Shown here: positions 33,081 to 46,494 of the stretch, piece by piece
Layout: the number at the start of each line of letters is the position of its first letter
How positions within the stretch are numbered: the stretch's first letter is position 1
From: Microbacterium sp. RU1D
GTDB lineage: Bacteria > Actinomycetota > Actinomycetes > Actinomycetales > Microbacteriaceae
Assembly: GCF_900156435.1 (NCBI RefSeq)
Contig: NZ_FTPQ01000001.1
Location: 1,364,001 to 1,428,000, forward strand
DNA: 64,000 nt
Reading direction: 5' to 3'
The notes under the pieces: generated by a model
Databases searched by the model: none
What the model saw: only the letters and a program-made list of their open reading frames with translations
What the model was told of the DNA's origin: nothing
Program-made: the position numbers and the translations under genes

Positions 33081-35794
33081 TGCGTCGTTCCCGCCGCCGC
33101 AGCGTCGCGGCGGTCGTCGCCTCCTGGGCGTGCGCCATCGCTCTCCTCGCGGCAGCGCCGCTCGCGCTCCCGGCCACGGTCGCGCCCGCGCCGGCCGCGG
33201 CGGCCGCGGACGCGTCGGACTGGAACCCCGGCAGCATCATCGACGATGCGGTGTTCTACGACGGCGCCGCGATGTCGGCGGGGGAGATCCAGACCTTCCT
33301 CGACGGGAAGGTCCGCTCGTGTCAGTCGGGCTACACCTGCTTGAAGGACTATCGGCAGAGCACCGACGACCGCCCGGCCGACAAGTACTGCAACGGCTAC
33401 GCGGGTGCCGCGAACGAGAGCGCCGCCACCATCATCGCGAAGGTGGCCCTCTCCTGCGGCATCAGCCAGAAAGCGCTCCTCGTGCTCCTGCAGAAGGAGC
33501 AGGGGCTGGTCACCTCGACCGCTCCGTCGGCATGGAACTACTCCGCGGCAACCGGTCAGGGCTGCCCCGACACCGCTCCGTGCGATCCTTCGACCCAGGG
33601 GTTCTTCTACCAGGTCTACTACGGCGCCCGTCAGTTCGAGGTCTACCGCCTCAATCCGACCTGGTGGGGGTATCAGGCCGGCCGGTGGAACAACATCCTG
33701 TACAACCCGTCCGCCAGCTGCGGCACGCAGCGCGTCTACATCGAGAACCAGGCCACGGCCGGTCTCTACATCTACACCCCGTACGTGCCCAACCAGGCCG
33801 CGCTGCGCAACCTCTACGGTGAGGGCGACGGGTGCAGCGCATACGGGAACCGCAACTTCTGGCGCACCTTCACCGACTGGTTCGGCTCGACCAAGGCGGG
33901 CGGTCGGCCCTTCGGCTCGATCGACGCGATCGAGGCGTACCCGGGGGGCATTCGCGTACGCGGGTGGGCGATCGATCCCGACACGTCCGGTTCCATCCAG
34001 GTCCGCGTCTCGCTTGCCGGGGCCGTCACGACTCTCACCGCCGACGCCGATCGGCCCGACGTGGGCGCCGCGTATCCCGGGAGCGGCAGTCGCCACGGGT
34101 TCGACACCCGCATCCCTGTCACGACGGGCGGCAGCGGGCAGGTGTGCCTGACCGCGGTGAACACCGGCCAGGGGGGCGACGTCGGGCTCGGATGCCGTGA
34201 CATGCCGTTCTACACCGGTTCGCCCGTCGGTGCGCTCGATTCCGTCGCGGTATCGTCGGGCTCGATCACGGTGACGGGGTGGGCCATCGACCCGGACACC
34301 GCCGCTTCGATCGCCGTGCACGTCTACGTTGACGGTGTCGGAACGGCGGTTACCGCGCGTCGCGTCCGCGCCGACCTGGCCACGCCCTATCCGGTCCACG
34401 GCACGGCGCACGGGTACAGCACGACCCTCAAGGTGCCTCTGGATGCCCGACAGGTCTGCGTCTACGGCATCGACACCGGGGGTGGCGACAACACCACCCT
34501 CGGATGCCGCAGCATCATGACCCCCGCCTCGCGCGACATCGGTCGGGCGCCCATCGGCTACATCGACGGCATCGACGTCGCCGGCACCACCGCGCGCGTG
34601 CGGGGATGGGCCATCGACCCCGACACGCAGAAGCCCATCCCCGTGCACATCTACGTCGGTGGTGTCGGGCGCGCCTTCACGGCGGATGACAAGAGGACCG
34701 ATATCGCCAAGGCCTACCCGGCCTACGGCGACAAGCACGGCTTCTCGGAGGTCGTCGACCTCCCCGCGGGCAACACGACCGTGTGCGCCTACGCGATCAA
34801 CACCTCGGGCGACAACACGACCCTTGGCTGCCGCTCGGTCACCGGCGGAGATCAGGGCCGCGCACCCATCGGCAACTACGAGTCGGTCAGCGTCTCGGGG
34901 CGCAGCGCGACCGTCACGGGCTGGGCCATCGACCCCGACACGATCCGCCCCATCGCCGTCCGCATCTCGGTCGACGGGAAGTCCACGCGTGTCACCGCGC
35001 AGACGTCGCGGCCGGACGTCGCCGCCGCCTATCCGGTGTACGGCGCGACGCACGGCTACTCCCGCACCGTCGACATCCCCATCGGCCCCTCCACGGTGTG
35101 CGTGACGGCCGTCAATACCAGTGGGCCCGACACTGATCTCGGCTGCCGGTCGATCACGACGCCCGACGAGGGCAAGACGCCCATCGGCGCGGTCGACGAG
35201 GTCACCGTGTCCGGGACGACCGCGAACGTCCGCGGGTGGGCGATCGACCCCGACACCGCCAAACCGATCGATGTGCACGTCTACGTGGGGGCATCGGCGT
35301 CGGTGCTCACAGCCAACGCCAGCCGTCCCGACGTGGGCGCGGCCTACCCGCTGTACGGTTCCGGACACGGGTACCAGTCGTCGGTGCCCATCCCGGTGGG
35401 CACCTCTCGCCTGTGCATCTACGCGATCAACACCTCGGGGGCGAACCCGCTGCTCGGCTGCCGGACGGTGACCGGCGTCGCCGGGGCGCCCATCGGGCGG
35501 CTCGACGCGGTAAGCGCCGCGACGGGGGCGCTCACGGTGCGCGGATGGGCCTTCGACCCCGACGTGGCCGGCCCGGTCTCGGTGCAGATCTCCATCGACG
35601 GATCGGTCCGCACGGTCCGCGCTGATCGATCGCGCCCCGACGTAGGCGCGGCCTTCCCCGCGGCGGGTTCCGCCCACGGCTTCGAACAGCGATACACCGC
35701 GACGAAGGGGAAGCGTCAGGTCTGCGCGACCGTGGTGGACGACAAGGGCGGGTTCACGGTGTCGCTCGGCTGCCTCTCGGTCACCGTGCGCTGA
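33080..35794 (+). CDS. Large secreted protein: lysozyme-like domain plus six repeats
   Basis: About 904 residues. A signal peptide (about 1-42, AAAAA cleavage region) precedes an N-terminal domain to about 275. Within this, ATIIAKVALSCGISQKALLV and LLQKEQGLVTS resemble the helical core of lysozyme/transglycosylase-like domains; the Glu in QKEQGL could be catalytic (inference). Six repeats of about 100 residues follow, each with GWAIDPDT (variant GWAFDPDV), R-PDV-AAYP--G--HGY and a closing TLGCRS with paired cysteines. GTG 33077 is an alternative start. Often labelled hemagglutinin or amidase in relatives; true role unknown. Confidence 0.8.
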   Translation: MRRSRRRSVAAVVASWACAIALLAAAPLALPATVAPAPAAAAADASDWNPGSIIDDAVFYDGAAMSAGEIQTFLDGKVRSCQSGYTCLKDYRQSTDDRPADKYCNGYAGAANESAATIIAKVALSCGISQKALLVLLQKEQGLVTSTAPSAWNYSAATGQGCPDTAPCDPSTQGFFYQVYYGARQFEVYRLNPTWWGYQAGRWNNILYNPSASCGTQRVYIENQATAGLYIYTPYVPNQAALRNLYGEGDGCSAYGNRNFWRTFTDWFGSTKAGGRPFGSIDAIEAYPGGIRVRGWAIDPDTSGSIQVRVSLAGAVTTLTADADRPDVGAAYPGSGSRHGFDTRIPVTTGGSGQVCLTAVNTGQGGDVGLGCRDMPFYTGSPVGALDSVAVSSGSITVTGWAIDPDTAASIAVHVYVDGVGTAVTARRVRADLATPYPVHGTAHGYSTTLKVPLDARQVCVYGIDTGGGDNTTLGCRSIMTPASRDIGRAPIGYIDGIDVAGTTARVRGWAIDPDTQKPIPVHIYVGGVGRAFTADDKRTDIAKAYPAYGDKHGFSEVVDLPAGNTTVCAYAINTSGDNTTLGCRSVTGGDQGRAPIGNYESVSVSGRSATVTGWAIDPDTIRPIAVRISVDGKSTRVTAQTSRPDVAAAYPVYGATHGYSRTVDIPIGPSTVCVTAVNTSGPDTDLGCRSITTPDEGKTPIGAVDEVTVSGTTANVRGWAIDPDTAKPIDVHVYVGASASVLTANASRPDVGAAYPLYGSGHGYQSSVPIPVGTSRLCIYAINTSGANPLLGCRTVTGVAGAPIGRLDAVSAATGALTVRGWAFDPDVAGPVSVQISIDGSVRTVRADRSRPDVGAAFPAAGSAHGFEQRYTATKGKRQVCATVVDDKGGFTVSLGCLSVTVR
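33900..35790 (+). repeat. Six intragenic repeats of about 300-320 bp
   Basis: Coding repeats starting near 33909, 34225, 34549, 34861, 35179 and 35488, each centred on a GGGCCATCGACCCCGACAC-like core encoding GWAIDPDT. The last unit is the most divergent. Recombination between units could change repeat number. Confidence 0.75.
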
Positions 35795-35903
35795 ATCGCT
35801 CGACCGGCGTCCCCCGGTTCGCACTGGGCTCGTGTGCGCCGCGAAGCGGCCCTCCCGGTCTGTGCGGCGTCCCGCGGCCGGCGCAGTCGGTCAGGCCGGT
35901 CGG

Positions 35904-37412
35904 TCACCGTGCGGTGACGCTCGATCTCGGGGCCCGCTCGACGAGGTCGCTCCCGCGCCGCACGAGGGTGCCGGTGAGCACGAGGAGCCCGCCGAAGAAC
36001 GCCACGGCGAGGACGGGGACGGCGAGGGGAGGCGTCCACTGCCAGGCGGCCGTCAGAGCGCTCGTGTCGCCGGCCAGATAGCGGTGACCGGTGCGCACCG
36101 CCGTGATCGTCACTCCCATGACGAGGAATGTCGGCAGCAGCCAGCGCAACATTCCCACGACGCGTCGGGTGCCGGCATCCATCGGGGTCGTGCTCGGGCC
36201 CGCATCCGCGGCCAAGGCGGCGATGACGAGGAGGGCGGCGACGAGCGGCATGGTGTAGCGCCCCTGCCAGCCGTAGCCCGACCATTGCAGGCCTGACAGC
36301 ACGCCCGGGATGAGCGTGGCGGAGCCGAACGCGATCAGGATGGCCCATCGGGCGCGCCGCGTCGCGAGACCGAAGCAGAACACGAGGGCGCCGCCGAGGA
36401 GCAGGACCCACGAGGTCGACAGGATGTTGGGACTGCGCAGGTCGAGCCAGCCGAGGTTCCCGTACATCTGCGTGACCTGCTCGTGGTAGTTCGAATAGAA
36501 CACCGAGATGCCCGTGAGTCCGTCCGCGAGCGAGGCCGGCTTCTCGACCCCGACGTAGTTCGTCCCGTGTCCGAGCACCCACAGGACGCTGAAGGCGGTG
36601 ACCGCGGCGACGCCGCCGGCGAGGATCCACGCCCGATGGTCGGTCAGCAGACGCCGTGTGCGCTCGACTCCGGCCACGACGAGCAGCGCGACAGCGGTCA
36701 CCGCGAGGAACAACGGCGACAGCCCGCGTGTGACCACGAGCACGCACGAGGCGGCGAGCAGGAGGGAGTGCGCCTCACGCCATCCGGTCGTCGAAGGACC
36801 GCACGCGACGGCGAAACCGGCGACCGTGGCGGCGAAGAGGGTGGCGATCTCCCACGCGCTCGGGTTGAGCACCATCCCGACGTAGAGCGTCATCGGCGTC
36901 AGGAACAACGTTGCTGCGAGCGCGGGCAGGGGGGAGCGGGAGGACCGCCGCAGCAGCGAGAGGCCCCAGGCCAGGAAGAGGGCCGTGACAACGGCCGCCA
37001 GGACCCGGGAGAGGTACAGACCGTACTCGGTGGGCACGACCAGGGTGCCGAGACCCGTCCACAGATAGAAGACGGGGTTGTAGAGGCCGGCGTTCGTCTG
37101 CGAGAGCACCTCGGCGGTGGAGCTGATGCGGAGCGGTCCCTGACAGGCGGCCGTCACGTCGGGATGGAAGGCGATGCAACCGGCGAAGACGTCCATGTTC
37201 GAGAACCGGGCCGGCAGCGTGGGCTCCAATGTCCCCGCCTGGCCGCGCACCACGGCCGCCGCATAGACGTAGTGAGCCGCCTCGTCGGCGCCGGAGGCGA
37301 TGGGCAGGAACGCGGCGCCCGACAGCAGGATCGCCAGCAGGGCGATGAAGACGACGGCAACGTCCACCAGGGGACGCCGGGGGAGGGCGAGGCGGGCGAG
37401 GAGTGCAGACAT
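35904..37412 (-). CDS. DUF2142-type polytopic membrane protein
   Basis: 502 residues with about 11-12 hydrophobic segments. Signature features of DUF2142/GT-C-like proteins: an early extracytoplasmic SGADEAAHYVYA with the acidic pair expected at a GT-C active site, then NAGLYNPVFYLWTGLG, and SGYGWQGRYTMP near the end. It is probably a polyprenyl-phosphate-sugar-dependent glycosyltransferase modifying the exported glycan. The neighbouring divergent DPM1-like enzyme could supply its donor. ATG 37412 is followed upstream by a ~55-nt leader from a TAGGAT box. Confidence 0.8.
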   Translation of the reverse strand: MSALLARLALPRRPLVDVAVVFIALLAILLSGAAFLPIASGADEAAHYVYAAAVVRGQAGTLEPTLPARFSNMDVFAGCIAFHPDVTAACQGPLRISSTAEVLSQTNAGLYNPVFYLWTGLGTLVVPTEYGLYLSRVLAAVVTALFLAWGLSLLRRSSRSPLPALAATLFLTPMTLYVGMVLNPSAWEIATLFAATVAGFAVACGPSTTGWREAHSLLLAASCVLVVTRGLSPLFLAVTAVALLVVAGVERTRRLLTDHRAWILAGGVAAVTAFSVLWVLGHGTNYVGVEKPASLADGLTGISVFYSNYHEQVTQMYGNLGWLDLRSPNILSTSWVLLLGGALVFCFGLATRRARWAILIAFGSATLIPGVLSGLQWSGYGWQGRYTMPLVAALLVIAALAADAGPSTTPMDAGTRRVVGMLRWLLPTFLVMGVTITAVRTGHRYLAGDTSALTAAWQWTPPLAVPVLAVAFFGGLLVLTGTLVRRGSDLVERAPRSSVTAR

Positions 37413-37472
37413 GAGGTGGATCCTTCTGGGCGTCCCTGCGCCGTCGGGGTGGAGGCGGTGACGACCCGTGTG

Positions 37473-37478
37473 ATCCTA
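37473..37478 (-). promoter_or_regulatory. -10 box of the DUF2142 gene
   Basis: TAGGAT on the minus strand about 60 nt upstream of the start, giving a 5' leader of about 55 nt. It is divergent from the box at 37554. Confidence 0.4.
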
Positions 37479-37553
37479 CAAGCCGCCGCTTTCACCACCC
37501 GGATCGCCCCTCGAACAGCGGCGGCGCCCCGCGGACGCGGCGAGGGGCGCTGC

Positions 37554-37559
37554 TACGAT
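37554..37559 (+). promoter_or_regulatory. -10 box of the DPM1-like gene
   Basis: TACGAT, 7 nt upstream of ATG 37567; the ATG at 37558 overlaps this box and is therefore rejected. Confidence 0.55.
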
Positions 37560-37566
37560 GAGGGCG

Positions 37567-38298
37567 ATGTCTGCGGCACGATCGAGCACTCTGGTCATCG
37601 TTCCAGCATGGAACGAGGGCGAGAGCGTCGGCCCCACGATCCGGGAGATCCTGGCCCAGCCCGAAGCCTGGGACATCCTCGTCGTCGACGACGGTTCTCG
37701 GGACGACACAGCGGTCAGAGCCCGCGAAGCCGGGGCCACGATCCTGTCGCTGCCGTTCAATCTCGGCGTCGGCGGGGCGATGCGGGCGGGGTTCCGTTAC
37801 GCCCAGCGCCACGGGTACACGCGGGCGATCCAGGTCGACGCCGACGGCCAGCACAACCCGCGCGACATCGCGGCAGTGCTCGACGGTCTCGAGAGAGCAG
37901 ACATCTCGATCGGCGCTCGATTCGCGGAGGTCGGCGATTACTCCGCGCGTGGCCCGAGACGGTGGGCAATGCGCATGCTCGCCGGCGTCCTCACCCGCAT
38001 TTCCGGCACCCGGCTGACCGATGTGACAAGTGGGTTCCGTGCCGCCAACGTCCGGGCCATCGACCAGTACGTCGACTACTACCCCGCAGAGTATCTCGGC
38101 GACACCGTCGACTCGCTCGTCAACGCCGTGCACGCGGGGTTGACCGTGGTCCAGGTCCCCGTCGCGATGCGTCCGCGCGCCGCGGGCCGCCCCAGCCAGA
38201 ATCCGCTGGGGGCCTCGCTCTACCTTCTGCGCTCCGTGTTCGCCCTGTCCCTGGCGATCATGCGCGGTGCCGCGTCGAAGACGGGAGTGCGCGCGTGA
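37567..38298 (+). CDS. DPM1-like polyprenyl-phosphate glycosyltransferase (GT2)
   Basis: 243 residues. GT2 enzyme of the dolichol/polyprenyl-phosphate sugar synthase group: VIVPAWNEGESVGPTI, VVDDGSRDDT, and metal-binding DADGQHNPRDI. Lacks C-terminal TM helices; the family then relies on a partner membrane protein, here the DUF2304 protein encoded by the overlapping next gene. The product, a polyprenyl-phosphate hexose, would be flipped (GtrA-like) and used by a GT-C enzyme such as the DUF2142 protein. The pathway is inferred. Confidence 0.88.
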   Translation: MSAARSSTLVIVPAWNEGESVGPTIREILAQPEAWDILVVDDGSRDDTAVRAREAGATILSLPFNLGVGGAMRAGFRYAQRHGYTRAIQVDADGQHNPRDIAAVLDGLERADISIGARFAEVGDYSARGPRRWAMRMLAGVLTRISGTRLTDVTSGFRAANVRAIDQYVDYYPAEYLGDTVDSLVNAVHAGLTVVQVPVAMRPRAAGRPSQNPLGASLYLLRSVFALSLAIMRGAASKTGVRA

Positions 38299-38699
38299 TC
38301 GTCGCCGCCGGGGTCACCTTCGCCGTCGTGGTGCTGGGGTTGATCGTCGTCCTGCTTCTGCGTCGTCAGCTGCGCGAGAAGTACGCGACGTTGTGGCTCG
38401 TCGTCGGCTTGGCCCTGCTCGTGATCTCGATCTTCCCGGGCCTCCTCGTGCAGTTGACGCATCTGCTCGGTGTCGAGGTCCCCGCCAACCTCATCTTCGC
38501 GATCTCGATCGCTCTTCTCGTCGGCGTCGCTCTGCACCTCTCGTGGGAGCTTTCGCGCGCCGAGGAGGAGATCCGCAGCCTCGCCGAGGAGTCCGCCATC
38601 AACCGCGCCGACCTCGAGGCCCTGACCCGCCGGATCGCACATCTCGAATCCGCGCGGGCCGCCGACGACTCCCCGCACATCGAGTCCGATCTCCCGTGA
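38295..38699 (+). CDS. DUF2304 small membrane protein
   Basis: 134 residues, overlapping the DPM1-like gene by GTGA. Three hydrophobic segments (about 3-22, 32-55, 65-83) are followed by a coiled coil (about 85-120, LSRAEEEIRSLAEESAINRADLE pattern split by heptads). DUF2304 proteins commonly follow DPM1-like genes and are thought to anchor the enzyme at the membrane. Confidence 0.85.
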   Translation: MIVAAGVTFAVVVLGLIVVLLLRRQLREKYATLWLVVGLALLVISIFPGLLVQLTHLLGVEVPANLIFAISIALLVGVALHLSWELSRAEEEIRSLAEESAINRADLEALTRRIAHLESARAADDSPHIESDLP

Positions 38700-38739
38700 C
38701 CGGCCCCGCCCGGGCGACGGGATGCCGCGCCCTCGCCTA

Positions 38740-39198
38740 TCAGGACGCGTCGGTGTCGGGCCGTGGCGCGGGGAAGATCCAGTACCGGTAGGCGAAGTAG
38801 TTCCACACGGTCGTCGAGCCCACCGCGACGACCTTCCCGACCACCCATGGCAGTCCCAGCGCGGCGACGCCGGCGACGATGCCGGTGGTCGCCACCGTGT
38901 TGAAGGCCACCAGCGCGGTGTATTTGACCGCGCTGGATGCCACACCGGTGTCGGAGGAGAACGTGAAGGTGCGCTGCAGCAGATAGGTGACGGCGAAGCT
39001 CAGGAGGAACGCCGTCGGGGTCGCGACGACCAGCGGCACTCCGATGACGTCATGAAGGAGGGCGAGCAGGCCGACGTCGATGAGGAACGCGCCGCCGCCC
39101 ACGACCAGATAACGCACCGCGCTGTGCGACCACACGCGGCGAGCCGCCCGGGCGACGACGCCGGGGCGCCGCGCCCCCCGGCGCTCGTCGCCGCTCAC
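38740..39198 (-). CDS. GtrA-family membrane protein
   Basis: 152 residues with four hydrophobic segments. Typical GtrA motifs: RYLVVGGGAFLIDVGLLALL in the first helix and the FTFSS / YWIFP ends (WNYFAYRYWIFP). The family is implicated in flipping polyprenyl-phosphate sugars across the membrane. It is last in the rmlB-rmlCD operon (GTGA overlap with the rmlCD stop) and convergent with DPM1-like/DUF2304, completing the same predicted module. Confidence 0.88.
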   Translation of the reverse strand: MSGDERRGARRPGVVARAARRVWSHSAVRYLVVGGGAFLIDVGLLALLHDVIGVPLVVATPTAFLLSFAVTYLLQRTFTFSSDTGVASSAVKYTALVAFNTVATTGIVAGVAALGLPWVVGKVVAVGSTTVWNYFAYRYWIFPAPRPDTDAS

Positions 39199-40616
39199 GC
39201 GCGATCGAGGTAGGCGCGCAGTTGCGCGTCGGCGTCTCCGAGGGGGATGCCGACGGCGATCGTGCCCGCGGCGTCGAGCACGCTGTTGCGCGGACGCGGA
39301 GCGACGGGAACGGTGGCCCCGGCGAAGTACTCGTCGGTGCTGACGCCCGTGACGCGTGCGGGGTCGTGACCGGCCAGTTCGAAGACGCGGCGGGCGATGT
39401 CGAACCAGGAGGCGGGCTCGCCCTGTCCGGTGACGTTGTAGACCCCGGCCGGCACGTCTGCGTCGAGGACGACCCGGATGGCGCGGGCGATGTCGGAGGT
39501 GAACGTCAGCCGGCCGATCTGATCGTCCACCACGCGCGGATCGATCCCGCGGGCAGCGAGCGACGCCATGGTGCGCACGAAGTTGTTGCCGTCGCCGATG
39601 ACCCAGCTCGTTCGCAGCACGAAGTGGCGCGGCACCGTCTGAACGATCGCGTCGCCCGCGGCCTTCGTCTGTCCGTAGACGCCCAGGGGGGAGAGGGCGT
39701 CTTCGGTGCCGTAGGCGTCGCTCTTCGTGCCGTCGAAGACGTAGTCGCTCGAGACGTGGACGAGGGTGATGCCGTTGGCCGTCGCGATACGGGCCAGGGC
39801 GGCGACCGCCGTGACGTTCGCAGCCCACGCCTCGCTACGGCCCTCGGGCGTCTCGGCTGCGTCGACCTTCGTGTACGCGGCGGCATTGACGATCGCGCCG
39901 TAATCGCGCCAGCGCCGCGCGGTGTCCAGGCCCGGGGAAGTGAGGTCGAGTTCGGAGCGGGTGGCGTACTCGATCCACGGGTGCTCGCCGAACTCCTCCC
40001 GCAGCGCGCGCCCGAGTTGGCCGTTCGCGCCCGTGACGAGGATCTTCTTCGGCGGCATCGGGATGACGTCGGCGAGCCGCGGGTGATCCTTGTCTTTGGC
40101 GCTGATCTCGACCTGCGCGAGGGGGATCGGCCACTCGATCGCGGCCGTCTCATCGGCGAGGTTGAGGAAGGTGTAGGTGGCGTCGGGAGACCAGTGGTCG
40201 TTGACCAGGTATGTGTACGCGGTATCGGCCTCGAGCGTCTGGTATGAGTTGCCGACGCCGCGCGGCACGAAGATGGCCGTCGAGGGGTCGAGTTCGGCGG
40301 TGAAGACGGCGCCGAAGGAATCGCCCTCACGCAGGTCGACCCAGGCGCCGAAGATGCGGCCCGTGGCGACGGAGACGTACTTGTCCCACGGTTCCGCGTG
40401 GATGCCGCGGGTGGTGCCCACCGCGTCGTTGAACGAGATGTTGTTCTGGACGGGCCCGAAGTCGGGCAGATCCACGGTCGACGCCGTCATCTTCTCGCGC
40501 TGCCAGTTCTCTTTGAACCACCCGCGGGAGTCGCCGTGCACGGGCAGGTCGAGCAGGATCAGGCCGGGGATGGTCGTCTCCCGTGCGGAGAGCGCCTTTC
40601 CGAAGTCGATCGACAC
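39195..40616 (-). CDS. rmlCD: Fused dTDP-4-dehydrorhamnose 3,5-epimerase / reductase
   Basis: 473 residues joining two steps of dTDP-L-rhamnose synthesis. Residues 1-185 are an RmlC cupin (RGWFKENWQRE, TTRGIHAEPWDKYV with H73, IFVPRGVGNSYQTLE, AYTYLVNDHWSP). From 190 on is an RmlD short-chain reductase (KKILVTGANGQLG, NAAAYTKVDAAE, HVSSDYVFDG, YGQTKAAGD with Tyr-x3-Lys, RTSWVIG). The linker is short. GTG start 4 nt after the rmlB stop. Such fusions are known in actinobacteria. Confidence 0.93.
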   Translation of the reverse strand: MSIDFGKALSARETTIPGLILLDLPVHGDSRGWFKENWQREKMTASTVDLPDFGPVQNNISFNDAVGTTRGIHAEPWDKYVSVATGRIFGAWVDLREGDSFGAVFTAELDPSTAIFVPRGVGNSYQTLEADTAYTYLVNDHWSPDATYTFLNLADETAAIEWPIPLAQVEISAKDKDHPRLADVIPMPPKKILVTGANGQLGRALREEFGEHPWIEYATRSELDLTSPGLDTARRWRDYGAIVNAAAYTKVDAAETPEGRSEAWAANVTAVAALARIATANGITLVHVSSDYVFDGTKSDAYGTEDALSPLGVYGQTKAAGDAIVQTVPRHFVLRTSWVIGDGNNFVRTMASLAARGIDPRVVDDQIGRLTFTSDIARAIRVVLDADVPAGVYNVTGQGEPASWFDIARRVFELAGHDPARVTGVSTDEYFAGATVPVAPRPRNSVLDAAGTIAVGIPLGDADAQLRAYLDRA

Positions 40617-40620
40617 CGCG

Positions 40621-44523
<3,903 letters not shown>

Positions 44524-44527
<4 letters not shown>

Positions 44528-46452
44528 AGACCGCGGAGCTCATCGGCGATTGGACGCGACCGGCCGACACCTTCCCCGACGACGGCAAGCGCCTCCTCGT
44601 CTACGTCGTCTACGACCGGCGTGGCGAGGTGGGGGATTTCGTCGTGTACGCACTCGAGCGCATGCGCGAGTTCTGCGACACGATCGTGGTCGTCTCCAAC
44701 GGCCCGCTGACGGCTGGGGGACGGAAGCGCCTGGAGGCGCTGGGGGACGTGGTGCTCGAGCGCCCCAACGAGGGCTACGACATCTGGGGCTACAAGCACG
44801 GCCTCGACGCGATGCACGACCGCCTCGAGGAGTTCGACGAGCTTCTGCTCGTCAACGACACCTGGTTCGGGCCCATCCGGCCCTTCGCGCCGCTGTTCGA
44901 GCGCATGAACGGGCACCCTCTGCACTTCTGGGGCATGACGGACCACCTGCGCGTGGAGCCGCACCCCTTCACTCAGGAGGGTTACCTGCCCTACCACCTG
45001 CAGTCGTACTGGGTCGCCGTGCGTCGACAGATGTTCCTCTCGCCCGAGTGGGTGGCGTACTGGCGCGACCTGCCGAAGATGACGTCGTACTCCGACGCCG
45101 TGACCAAGCACGAGGGCGTGTTCACGGAGCACTTCACGCAGCAGGGCTTCTCCGGCGAGGTCGCCTTCCCGACCTTGACCGACAAGATCGAGAACCACGC
45201 GGTGCTGTATGCCGAGCAACTGATCGAGGCGGGGTGCCCGACTCTGAAGCGCCGGCCGTTCTTCCAGTGGCCGGTCTTCCTCGACCGCGTCGCCGTGGTC
45301 GGCAAGTGGACCCTGGAGGCGGCGGAACGCAGCGGCTACCCCGTGCGGCTCATCTTCGACGACCTCGCGCGCAACGTGGAACCGCGCGTGTTGAACGCGG
45401 ACGCCGCGCTCCTGCGCGTCCTCTCGCCGACCGATGACGACTACGACCCGGCGGCGCCGTTGCGGACGGCGGTCTTCGCGCACATCTTCTACGTCGAGAT
45501 GACGGACGAGATCCTCGACCGCGCGGGATACCTGCCCGGCGTGACCGATCTCATCGTGACGACGCCGGATGCCGAACGCGCACGCGCCATCGAGGACATC
45601 ATCGCCGCGCGCAACCTGCCGGGCCGGACCGAGGTGCGGGTCGTGGCCTCCAACAACGGCCGCGATCAGGCCGCGTTCCTGATCGGATGCCGCGACATCC
45701 TGCTGTCGGACGAGTACGACCTCGTCGTCAAGATCCACTCGAAGAAGACGCCGCAGGACGGGGCGAACGTCGGTCGGCACTTCCGCCGCCATCAGTTCGA
45801 GAACCTGCTTCACGGTCCGCACGAGGCTGCCAATGTCGTCGCGCTGTTCCAGCAGCAGCCCGGCCTCGGGCTCGCCTTTCCGCCGACCGTCCACCTCGGT
45901 CACCCCACGATGGGCCACGCCTGGTGGGCGAACCGCCCGGGCGTGGAGAAGCTCTGCGGGGAACTCGGCATCCGGGTCCCCCTGGACGAGGTCTCGCCGC
46001 TCGCACCTTTCGGGTCGATGTTCTTCGCCCGGCCGCAGGCCCTGCGCCTCCTGGTGGAACGAGAGTGGACGTACGACGAGTTCGGGGGAGCGGAAGCCTA
46101 CGTCGACGGCGGTCTCGCCCACGTCCTCGAACGCATGCCGGTGTACGCGGCGGGGGAGCTGGGCTTCCATTCGATGACCATCGCGACGCCCGACTATCTG
46201 GCCAAGAGCTACACGGCCTTCGACTACAACCTCGATCAGATGTCGGCCACCATGCCGGAGGACACCCAGCATCAGATCGAGTTCCTGCGTCGCGCGGGTT
46301 ACATCGGGTGGGGCCGTTTCCGCGATTTCGTCGACATGTGGGTGCGCCTGCACCGCCCCGATTCCGCAGCGCGCATCGATCGGCTGTTCGCGCGCAGCGA
46401 GGGCATGCGCGGTCGTCTGTGGCGCGCACGTCAGCGGCTGCGCCGTCGCTGA
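44524..46452 (+). CDS. RgpF-like rhamnan synthesis protein, canonical copy
   Basis: 642 residues of the rhamnan synthesis F (PF05045-type) family. N-terminal LLVYVVYDRRGEVGDFV, ERPNEGYDIWGYKHGL and LLVNDTWFGPIRPF are canonical. The C-terminal half has ASNNGRDQAAFLIGCRDILL, KIHSKKTPQDG, and FPPTVHLGHPTMGHAWW. Predicted cytoplasmic rhamnosyltransferase acting on a lipid-linked chain. GTG overlaps the stop of its paralogue, implying equimolar expression. The ABC exporter genes follow. Confidence 0.88.
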
Positions 46453-46480
46453 GCACAGACGTCCCGCAGGAACAGCCCAC

Positions 46481-46486
46481 TAGAAT
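46481..46486 (+). promoter_or_regulatory. -10 box of the ABC exporter operon
   Basis: TAGAAT, 8 nt upstream of ATG 46495. Confidence 0.55.
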
Positions 46487-46494
46487 CGGACCTC

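Noticed and set aside
32960..35824. Long minus-strand frame opposite the six-repeat secreted protein
   Set aside because: Its repeats are the mirror of the coding repeats on the plus strand, which has a signal peptide and conserved motifs.
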